Shown: piece by piece, positions 1 to 7,106 of the stretch
Numbering within the stretch: the first letter of the stretch is position 1
Layout of the letters: each line of letters begins with the position of its first letter
Assembly (NCBI GenBank): GCA_022843085.1
Contig: JALHOI010000015.1
Location: forward strand, 1 to 17,617
Length of the DNA: 17,617 nucleotides
Direction of reading: 5' to 3'
DNA from: Pseudobdellovibrionaceae bacterium
GTDB lineage: Bacteria; Bdellovibrionota; Bdellovibrionia; Bdellovibrionales; JAMPXM01
Position numbers and translations under genes: made by a program
The notes under the pieces: generated by a model
The model's database searches: none
The model's input: the letters and a program-made list of their open reading frames with translations, nothing else
Told to the model about the DNA's origin: nothing

Positions 1-3000
1 TTTCGTTTTTCCCGAACCTGTTGCTCCGAAAAGCATGATCGAACTTGGCACCGGTTTTCCAGCGTCGGCTTTGGTCTGCGACAACACGGTATCTCTGATT
101 TTACCCTTTAAATCGAACAGGCCCGAGTGCCCGGCGTCTTGCCACAAGAGAAGAAAATCCTGGCGCGCCGCAATGACCATCGGATCATCGGCCGGGAGTG
201 TCGAGAGATTCATGGGAATATCGAAGACCTGAGTTAAAACGCGTTCAACGAAGGCCTTATTGACGATGCGAGTGCGACGAACCTCCCGATCTGAAAGCAC
301 CGCTTGCGCAAACGCCGAACGAAATCTCATGAAAGCTTCGAAACGAGAGTCTTTTTTCTGACCAAGCCAGAACGTAAAGCGACTGATGGCATAGTCAATC
401 ACGACTTCAAAACTCTGATCGGCGTCCAAGACTGCGCGAGGCTTAATTTCTTTCGCGTTGAATTGAAAGTCGAGAGACTGCAAATCTGGATTTCGAAAAA
501 TCTCCGCAAGCGAGGACGCCATCGATTCGGGATCTGGGTCTTTGATTTCTTGAATCTTAAACCGCTCAAGCAACCCATTTTCGATTTCGGGGCCGAACTG
601 GCTTTCCAGTTTTTTCATTTCGTCGGGCGTCGCTAAGAGCAACAAAGACGCAGAGGGCTCGTTCGATAAATTTCGAAACTCTCGAAGTTGAACGCCTTGT
701 TCAGCAGCCAACAGGTAGAAGGACGACGGCAGGCGGAGCGAATTTCCAGTCGAGACGGTGTTGATATCCGCTCCTTTGCCGGCTTCGACGTAGTTGAGCA
801 TGAACGGCTCGATCGCAGTATCGTTACGGGCCGGCATTGCTGTATTAACAGCAAACATTTCGTCGACGCGTGCAAGGCCGAACACCCTCTGGTCAGGTCG
901 TGTGGCCTTAAGCCTCGACCAATTCTGCAAATTGGCGAGGTACTGCTCTTGGCTTGACCGAGTCGGATCAATCAGGTCGATTTTGAGTCTTCGATTAACG
1001 TGCGAGAACTTATTCGCATCTTGGTTCGGATCCGCGCCCGGCGAGTAGTTGCGCTCAGCCGAAAAACCTTTGTGCAAGATATAATCCCAAACAAGTTCAC
1101 GCAGCGAATGGGGCACGACCAAAATCATGCGCTCAGGCTTGTTGCTCGGCAAAGACATAGCATCAAGCTGCCGCCCGAGGCTGACAAAGCTATCGAACTG
1201 AGCAAGCTCTTTGCTTCGCCCCAAATTCGGATACTTCTTTTTCACATCAAATGCATATGAGGCCCAAGAATCTTTGGTATCGACGTAACTGTCTTCGCCA
1301 GCCGATGAATTGCCTTTAATCTCGCCAAATTTAAATTTCTTTTTGCCCGTGCCGTACGTCTGATTAGGAAAATCCTTAGCGCCCTTCTTCAAATCGAAGA
1401 CTGCGAAAAGGTGGGCGTCGGGACTTAAATCGGGAGTCAATATGACCATAGGAAGACCGTCTTCATCGAAGGCGACACGATCTTGGATATCCTTGGCCTC
1501 AAGCGACTGCTTGTCGATAAATGAAACCGAGTACTTTTCGTCTGGCTTTGCGGTGTTGATTCGATAAATAAACGTGCGTTCGAAACTTCCTTGTGTCGCC
1601 TTCATGTCAAACGAGAGAATCAAATAAACAAAATCGCGGTCTGTTCGACGACCCTGAATGAATTGTGCGTGCTTCAGAAAATCTGGCTGATTCACCCAGC
1701 CTCCGCGCACAAGCCCGTCTAGCGAGGTAAACTTCATTTTGCCGTTGGCATCAGGGCCTAGGAGAACAGGCTGGTAACCGTCGACACCGGCACGACGTCT
1801 TGCATCTACTCCCAGCAGCATAAACTTGTGACCGGAGCCTTTCGGCTCGTCGTATTCGTCGTCTTCTTTAGGCTCATGTCCGCGCTTCGCCGCTGTCTCA
1901 AACCTGGCGACGATAAATCGTTTTTCAGGATGGTCCTCGTCGGCTGTCCGATTCGGACGAGGCACAAGCTGGCCCACGACTTTGTCGCTCTCGTTGCCCG
2001 TTATTTTTTCGGGCGCAAGGTTCACGTAGATACCCGAAGGGTTCTCGACGCCTCTAGTTTCAGAGAACTCAGCGTAAGTGACACCTTCAGCAATTTTCAT
2101 GGTGGTGCTTGGCTGCATAAATTTGAAGACTGTGCGTTGAGGCGATGAAGCCAGCAAATTTACGTGCGGCCTCGAAGCGTCGTAAGCTTGCTGATAGGCA
2201 GCGACTGACTCTGCGCGAGGAGTGACGATGTCGAAAAGAGGCTCGGTGGCCGCATTCGAATCGTTGCGCAATCGAGCGTTGAGCTCTTGCTCGGAGAGCG
2301 CGAAATTAAGCAGCTGATACGCGTCTTCTTTCTGCAGCGATTGCCCCATTAGGAGGGTCATACGAATCGCAACCGTGAATTCCTGGCCGTCTGACAGCTT
2401 TGAGGTCACGACAATAAAGCCTTTCTCAATCGGCTCGTTACCTCGCGGCATGTGTGACACAAAATCGATGTCCGTCGGCAATTCAATGCCGTTTTTAAAT
2501 TTCGGAAACAGCTCAGCGAAAGTTCCGAGGTCGACAAGTATTGGAGTCGGAATCCCAGGTTGGCGCATGAGGCCATTCACACGGCCGTCTTTTGAGAACA
2601 AGAGGTTCATCGGGCCGTTGCCGGACCAAATCGCCGGGGCGCCACTTGGCAACAAATCAACTCGGCCATCGAGCCTCAGCGTCTGTCCGTCAGCGTCGAT
2701 CATCAGCTCTGTTTTACCCCGAGAAAGAGTGTAGTGCTGAGTGAAGACTATCGTTCCGGCCTGCGAGACATAGATGGGTTTCTTGAAGGTAACATCTTTT
2801 TCAACGCGACCTACAGTTACATTGTAGGCGACTCGCTCGCCAGAGCTTTGCAAAAATGCTTGCGGCGACACAGCCCCCAAAACCTTGTTCGCAAAATCTG
2901 TCACAAGATTTCGTACCGAGTCGATATGACTGCCGAAGTATGAGAGCTCGGACTCGCGAAATTGCTCGAACAGCACCTTTGAAAAGACGACCTTTTCAGT

Positions 3001-3828
3001 CGTTCCTGTCACCAGGTTGCCGAGATCAGCCGTTTCATGAAAATCGTAGTCAAGCACGACCGGTTTACCGTTGAGGCGAATATCGACCGAATCTTTTGCC
3101 GGCAAGACCTCAAAGGCAAACGTTAGCCCATCACCTACGGGCTGAGGTTGCGTGAACTTCACTGATACCAAAACAAGCTGTGAACCTTTCGATGTCAAGT
3201 TCGGGCTCTGGAAGATTGAAACTCGTGCGTCCTTTTCGTTCGTCGGCAGAAACCGCTTTTGCATCGAGCCGACTTCAAAAAGCGGATTTTCTTTGGTACC
3301 AAATTGCATCATCGTGCCTGGCGACGAAGGATCAGAATGTCCGGTCAGAAGGTGAATGTTGCCGTCGACAACAGTGACGACGTAGTTGTTCAAATCTGTT
3401 TTTGAAAGAGACAGCTGGGTTAAAAGCGGCGCACCCTGCTTGTCGAGCATGATCTCGCCTGGAATTAATATTTTCCACGATCGTTGATCGCGCCGGTAAA
3501 GGCCCGCCACCGTATCATCTGCGCCGACTTTTTTTCCCTGACCGCCCATCGCAACGGCGTAAAGTTGGCTTCCAGTGTAAATACTGGTGATCGGTTCAAA
3601 AATTCCCACCGATGCGGGCGAAGCTTTCGTCGCTGCCTCGGGCTTTCTGCTCTCTTTTTTAACGCTCTTTATTGCCTGACCTTGCTCATTCGCTGAAACA
3701 AAAAGCGAGTCACAAGATTTTTTGCCCGTCGCCGCAGCTGCGCGAGACGAATCAACGAGAGCCCACAAAACGCAGACCAGCACAAAACCTAGCGAGAGTC
3801 GCAAGTTCATTTTATGCTGTTCGACCAT
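1..3828 (-). CDS. Exported Clp/ClpB-like AAA+ ATPase with very long N-terminal region (C-terminus beyond window edge)
   Basis: I checked the frame codon by codon from the ATG at 3828 to base 1: it is open for 1276 codons and runs off the window. GGGAG lies about 7 bases before this ATG; a second in-frame ATG at 3810 has no ribosome site. Residues 7-33 form a signal peptide (positive n-region, hydrophobic core, AAAA end), followed by SCDSLF at 38-43. Residues 45-860 are unrecognised; hydrophobic strands alternating with turns suggest beta structure. From about residue 868 the order follows the ClpA/ClpB first AAA module: GRSKEL (870), a P-loop position without Gly-Lys, a Walker-B-like DEMF (D989), a sensor-1-like segment LLLLATPDEM, and LLERF with a candidate arginine finger R1089. 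This module looks unable to bind ATP. A second AAA module begins at the end, with an intact P-loop GATGSGKT at 1268-1275. Family known: unfoldase/disaggregase. Periplasmic location is inferred. It follows the PrkA-like gene by 87 bases, so co-transcription is likely. Confidence 0.75.
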   Translation of the reverse strand, partial: MVEQHKMNLRLSLGFVLVCVLWALVDSSRAAAATGKKSCDSLFVSANEQGQAIKSVKKESRKPEAATKASPASVGIFEPITSIYTGSQLYAVAMGGQGKKVGADDTVAGLYRRDQRSWKILIPGEIMLDKQGAPLLTQLSLSKTDLNNYVVTVVDGNIHLLTGHSDPSSPGTMMQFGTKENPLFEVGSMQKRFLPTNEKDARVSIFQSPNLTSKGSQLVLVSVKFTQPQPVGDGLTFAFEVLPAKDSVDIRLNGKPVVLDYDFHETADLGNLVTGTTEKVVFSKVLFEQFRESELSYFGSHIDSVRNLVTDFANKVLGAVSPQAFLQSSGERVAYNVTVGRVEKDVTFKKPIYVSQAGTIVFTQHYTLSRGKTELMIDADGQTLRLDGRVDLLPSGAPAIWSGNGPMNLLFSKDGRVNGLMRQPGIPTPILVDLGTFAELFPKFKNGIELPTDIDFVSHMPRGNEPIEKGFIVVTSKLSDGQEFTVAIRMTLLMGQSLQKEDAYQLLNFALSEQELNARLRNDSNAATEPLFDIVTPRAESVAAYQQAYDASRPHVNLLASSPQRTVFKFMQPSTTMKIAEGVTYAEFSETRGVENPSGIYVNLAPEKITGNESDKVVGQLVPRPNRTADEDHPEKRFIVARFETAAKRGHEPKEDDEYDEPKGSGHKFMLLGVDARRRAGVDGYQPVLLGPDANGKMKFTSLDGLVRGGWVNQPDFLKHAQFIQGRRTDRDFVYLILSFDMKATQGSFERTFIYRINTAKPDEKYSVSFIDKQSLEAKDIQDRVAFDEDGLPMVILTPDLSPDAHLFAVFDLKKGAKDFPNQTYGTGKKKFKFGEIKGNSSAGEDSYVDTKDSWASYAFDVKKKYPNLGRSKELAQFDSFVSLGRQLDAMSLPSNKPERMILVVPHSLRELVWDYILHKGFSAERNYSPGADPNQDANKFSHVNRRLKIDLIDPTRSSQEQYLANLQNWSRLKATRPDQRVFGLARVDEMFAVNTAMPARNDTAIEPFMLNYVEAGKGADINTVSTGNSLRLPSSFYLLAAEQGVQLREFRNLSNEPSASLLLLATPDEMKKLESQFGPEIENGLLERFKIQEIKDPDPESMASSLAEIFRNPDLQSLDFQFNAKEIKPRAVLDADQSFEVVIDYAISRFTFWLGQKKDSRFEAFMRFRSAFAQAVLSDREVRRTRIVNKAFVERVLTQVFDIPMNLSTLPADDPMVIAARQDFLLLWQDAGHSGLFDLKGKIRDTVLSQTKADAGKPVPSSIMLFGATGSGKTK

Positions 3829-3880
3829 GGGATTCTCCCGCCTCTAAGAATTCAGAAAAGAAAAGCTAGAATCTGTGAAA

Positions 3881-3907
3881 GATGTGGCGACCGGGCGCCG
3901 CCACATC
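3881..3907 (-). terminator. Stem-loop between the two ATPase genes (weak terminator or attenuator)
   Basis: A perfect 9-bp inverted repeat GATGTGGCG / CGCCACATC (3881-3889 and 3899-3907) with a 9-base loop lies just downstream of the PrkA-like stop codon, in the 87-base gap before the Clp-like gene. Read leftward, the stem is followed by TTTC and not by a long T run, so it may be leaky, or may serve as an RNA-stabilising or processing hairpin that sets different levels for the two genes. Confidence 0.5.
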
Positions 3908-3915
3908 GATAGAAA

Positions 3916-6597
3916 TTATTGTTCAGGCGCCGTGCTGCGCGACTTCTGGTCATTGATGAACATCAGGGCGTCTCGAGTCGCGACTTCATTGTAACCCATC
4001 GCTCGAAGAGCAGAGATCAGCGAAGTGTGCGCAGCTTTCACATCATCTTGTCCGATTCCCGTTCTCTCGTAATCGACGAGGGCATCAAACCTTGCCAACT
4101 GCGTGTTGATCTTCGCGTAGTAAGCTGCGACCGCATCAAGCAGCGACTCATCTGGCGTCATGCCTGCTTTGCCCCCCGCCGACTTCTGCTGCGAGTGGAA
4201 GATCGCGATTTGATCGACGCTGAGTGCGCGACCATTCTTCTTTCTGTAAATTTCGCGAATTTGTCGCAACCGATCGCGATCGATGCCACGCTCTTGTCCA
4301 TTTGTGCTCGAGGTGTAAGTGGTCGCATTTTCGTTCTTATGTACGGCGTACATTTCGTCGAGAATGTCGAAGTAAGCTTCGTTGACGACTCTGTCGCCAT
4401 TTGCCAGAGCCCGCGAAATATCGAGGTCGAGGCGCGGAACCAACATCTGGGCCACAACTTCTCTCGACAGCTCGAGCCACCTCAGACGCTCTTTCGTGCT
4501 TGGGGAAGTGATCGAGCCGTCGTTCAGCATGGCTCGCATCGTTCTAAGAACAACACCTGGGGTCAGAGTGTAACCCGTTCGTTCGTTTGCGGCGCGCTCG
4601 ATTGCTTTCGTCAACCATCGGCCCGCGTCTCGAGCTGAAATTCCGCTTTCGCCTTCCTTTAACAAGACTCCGACTTCGGAAAGCTCTCGAATTTCATCGG
4701 CCTGCACCTCAGGCTTCGAGCCCTCGTAAAGACGCAGACGGTCGATAGGATTTCTCAACAGGTTAGAGCCCAAAATTTTGCCGCCACTGATTTCTTTTTC
4801 GGCCTTTTGTGGATTGGTCTCCATACGCGTTGCCGCGATAATTTCTGCCATCAGCATGATCGTGTGCGGAGCCACATGAACTTTCTTCGAGCCTTCTCCG
4901 AAGAAGATTCGGTAACGATAGTCCGACGTTTTGACTTTCGCTGTTCCTTCGGTGCGTGGAAGCAAGTCGTCTAAGTTTGCGCGCACAATCGGCGCATCTT
5001 CGACACTGAGGTCTTGCTGGTACAAATCCGAACGCTTCATCGCGAGTAAGAGCTGCGCGATTTCTCCGGGGAAAAGCGACCAGCGCATCGGAGTAATTGC
5101 GAATCGATCGGCCGAAGCGACACCCTTCGCTTCTGAACGAACTTCGTCTAAGTTCGCGGTGTTGGTCGCAGCGATCATGACCGAATCGAACGGCACGGTC
5201 GGAGCACCGCCAACGGTCAAACGGCGTGATTCGAACGCACCTAGCATCATGTCGCGGAATTCAGCTGGGTTTCTGAAAAATTCGTCAAACAGAACAGCGT
5301 TGCCGTGTGAGGTGAGAATTTTTCCGTTCAGGTACCATGACATCGGGTGGGTCGGCCCTGCGCCCGATGCGAAACGAACAACCGGGTTTGGCGACATGAA
5401 AAGGCCCGACACGTCAATGTCGTTACCCTGAGCATCGATCAGCGGCATGCGCCCGTAGCTCTGACCTAGAATTTGACGTTTCACTTCGGTGTGCTTCGCA
5501 AGAACGGTGACGATGTCCATGGTCGTCAGCGGCCGCCTGTAGACGTTCTGTGCGTAGTGCTGAATGACCGCGTTGCGAATGAACTGAGAAATCGGGTCGG
5601 GATTCGCAAACGGTGCTGGCGCTAAACCTTCAGTTATACCCTCAACCGATTTTTTTGCTTTCTCGCGAATCAGCGCCTGAACTTCGGGCGGGAAGAGCGT
5701 GTACGGCGAATCGCCGAGCGGAGCCTCAACGTCTGCAAAGACTTTCTGCCCGTTCGCTTCGGTGGTCGGAAGAAATCTATGAAGTTCCGGAATGTCGCCG
5801 AGGTTTGTCCACTTGTAGGTGTAGGTCGCGTACTTTGGACTTTGTTGCGACGTCAGCTTCTCGGCCGCGATCGCCAATAACTTCAATGTTTCGCTTTTTC
5901 CAGTACCGTGCGAACCCACAAGAAGCACAATCGATGATCCCGAGCGGTCGCCGTTGGCTTGAGCTTTTAGGTTGCTGACGAACTCGGCAAGTGGTCTTTC
6001 GTTTCCGATGACGCGAAATCCGTTCGTCAATTCGACACCGCCACTGAAGAACGGGTACATGTCGATCTCTTCACCGGTAAGCTGCATTCGAACTGTTTTT
6101 TTGCCTTGGCTATAAACCATGGCAATCATCCGCTGAGCTGCGTTCATCACAGTGAACGGCGACTGCACGGCGAGGTTCTTCGAGTCGTCGGCAGCTAGAA
6201 AGTCGAGAAGCGAACGACGCTCGCCCAGAACAAGCGACGAAGCATCTGTTTGCGTCATATTCGTCATGCCGGCCAGAAGCTCGAGTATTGGCTTCACATC
6301 TTCCGCATCGGTCATCGTCGACCGATCGACTTCAGTGCGGGCTGGACCCGAATTTGGAATCGGAATTCGAAGAGCTGGGTTCGGAACCGCGCCTACGACA
6401 GGCGCAGCCTGTGCCGCCGCGTTACCTCGAGTCGTCGAGCTGAACAACTGATCACAGCTTTGCGCTCTGACGTTCTGCGAGTATGCGACCGAAAGCGCAC
6501 TCACGAGCGCAAGCAAGCCCGCCTTTGTTGCACTCGATAATCCCCTCGAAACCCCACCGTCTCGTTTGCCTGCAAAGGCCAAAGCTAGTCCTGCCAC
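3916..6597 (-). CDS. Exported AAA+ ATPase, PrkA-like
   Basis: An 893-residue protein. A signal peptide covers residues 1-45: basic n-region, hydrophobic AGLLALVSALSV at 27-38, likely cleavage after VRA at 45. The motif SCDQLF follows at 47-52. The AAA core has a Walker A GSHGTGKS at 228-235, a segment YKWTNLGDIPELHRFLP at 261-277 resembling the PrkA 'KW...PLHLIP' stretch, Walker B AVLFDEFF (D438, E439), sensor 1 at N479 and a candidate arginine finger R498 in ADRF. GISAR at 652-656 recalls the GISPR of PrkA. PrkA/YeaG proteins are cytoplasmic AAA+ proteins once called serine kinases and later linked to protease activity; a secretion signal is atypical. The start is GTG at 6597, with two in-frame TGA codons immediately upstream and GGTGGG as a possible ribosome site. 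It is first in a leftward pair with the Clp-like gene. The PrkA assignment is from motif memory; a MoxR-like AAA family is the alternative. Confidence 0.75.
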   Translation of the reverse strand: MAGLALAFAGKRDGGVSRGLSSATKAGLLALVSALSVAYSQNVRAQSCDQLFSSTTRGNAAAQAAPVVGAVPNPALRIPIPNSGPARTEVDRSTMTDAEDVKPILELLAGMTNMTQTDASSLVLGERRSLLDFLAADDSKNLAVQSPFTVMNAAQRMIAMVYSQGKKTVRMQLTGEEIDMYPFFSGGVELTNGFRVIGNERPLAEFVSNLKAQANGDRSGSSIVLLVGSHGTGKSETLKLLAIAAEKLTSQQSPKYATYTYKWTNLGDIPELHRFLPTTEANGQKVFADVEAPLGDSPYTLFPPEVQALIREKAKKSVEGITEGLAPAPFANPDPISQFIRNAVIQHYAQNVYRRPLTTMDIVTVLAKHTEVKRQILGQSYGRMPLIDAQGNDIDVSGLFMSPNPVVRFASGAGPTHPMSWYLNGKILTSHGNAVLFDEFFRNPAEFRDMMLGAFESRRLTVGGAPTVPFDSVMIAATNTANLDEVRSEAKGVASADRFAITPMRWSLFPGEIAQLLLAMKRSDLYQQDLSVEDAPIVRANLDDLLPRTEGTAKVKTSDYRYRIFFGEGSKKVHVAPHTIMLMAEIIAATRMETNPQKAEKEISGGKILGSNLLRNPIDRLRLYEGSKPEVQADEIRELSEVGVLLKEGESGISARDAGRWLTKAIERAANERTGYTLTPGVVLRTMRAMLNDGSITSPSTKERLRWLELSREVVAQMLVPRLDLDISRALANGDRVVNEAYFDILDEMYAVHKNENATTYTSSTNGQERGIDRDRLRQIREIYRKKNGRALSVDQIAIFHSQQKSAGGKAGMTPDESLLDAVAAYYAKINTQLARFDALVDYERTGIGQDDVKAAHTSLISALRAMGYNEVATRDALMFINDQKSRSTAPEQ

Positions 6598-6863
6598 TCA
6601 TCACCCACCGTTGATAAAGCTTTCCGTTTCAGAAGCGCGGCTACTAACGGAATGCGTTACCCTACGCACGCAGAATTTTGAGCATCGAAATCGAGCATTT
6701 CGCCCTTCCGGCGACCAAAGTGGGTCGATTTTGGAACCGTCAAAACTTTCGACAATGAGGCTGAAATTATTGATGAATTCGAAAAATAAAGTCCGCGTCT
6801 GGGACATAGTTCACGGTCGCTAGCTCGGCGCGTCGTTTTGGAACCACCTCCGTAAGATTTCCA

Positions 6864-6912
6864 CGCTTTAAGCGTTTCAAATTGAAACGATCGTCCTGTT
6901 TCAAATTAAAAT
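6864..6912. promoter_or_regulatory. Palindrome cluster, probable operator
   Basis: Two perfect palindromes overlap by two bases: CGCTTTAAGCG (6864-6874) and CGTTTCAAATTGAAACG (6873-6889), each with a single central base. Ten bases later GTTTCAAATTAAAAT (from 6898) repeats the left arm and centre of the second palindrome with a degenerate right arm. The arrangement, in the middle of a divergent promoter region, is typical of sites for a dimeric helix-turn-helix regulator. No regulator gene is visible in the window. Confidence 0.5.
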
Positions 6913-6955
6913 TTTTTGGGTCAGCTCAGCGGTTTTACTAATAGATCGGTACGAC

Positions 6956-6983
6956 TTTGGCGCCGTAAATTGCTCGCGCCAAG
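6956..6983. repeat. Inverted repeat TTGGCGC / GCGCCAA
   Basis: A 7-bp perfect inverted repeat (6957-6963 and 6976-6982), extended by one G-T pair, flanks a 12-base spacer within the divergent promoter region. It is about 125 bases before the 7107 start. It could be a second regulator site or a hairpin in the leader RNA of the rightward gene; no T run follows, so it is not an intrinsic terminator. Confidence 0.3.
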
Positions 6984-7106
6984 TTTCGGGGGCCATTTTT
7001 CGTCACCCAGGGGGTCGGGTCACTGACACAACCGGCTGAAATCGCTTCGATTCGTGACTTTTGGGCTGTCTAGAATCGGTGCACCCCTTTTGCACTGTTT
7101 TGGGCC

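Larger units (their letters stand above)
6598..7106. promoter_or_regulatory. Divergent promoter region between the exported ATPase pair and the 1157-residue gene
   Basis: This 509-base stretch has no convincing gene. It must hold the promoters for both the leftward ATPase genes and the rightward exported protein. It contains the palindrome cluster at 6864-6912, a 7-bp inverted repeat around 6957-6982, and an AT-rich patch at 6899-6916. Candidate -10 elements on the plus strand are TACTAAT near 6937 and TAGAAT at 7071, but neither has a good -35 partner, so I do not assign a promoter. A 68-codon minus frame at 6807-6601 shows no protein-like features. Confidence 0.55.

Noticed and set aside
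1..3828. The left end as a non-coding or pseudogene region with many short plus-strand frames
   Set aside because: The minus strand is free of stop codons in one frame across all 1276 codons; the apparent lack of a gene is only because its stop lies outside the window.
3919..4638. A 239-codon plus-strand frame opposite the C-terminal part of the PrkA-like gene
   Set aside because: It is fully antisense to a gene with clear motifs, lacks a ribosome site and reads like a shadow frame.
6601..6807. A 68-codon minus-strand frame directly upstream of, and in the same frame as, the PrkA-like gene, separated by tandem TGA codons
   Set aside because: No ribosome site, no recognisable protein character and unusual composition; it is most likely leader or promoter DNA that happens to be open.
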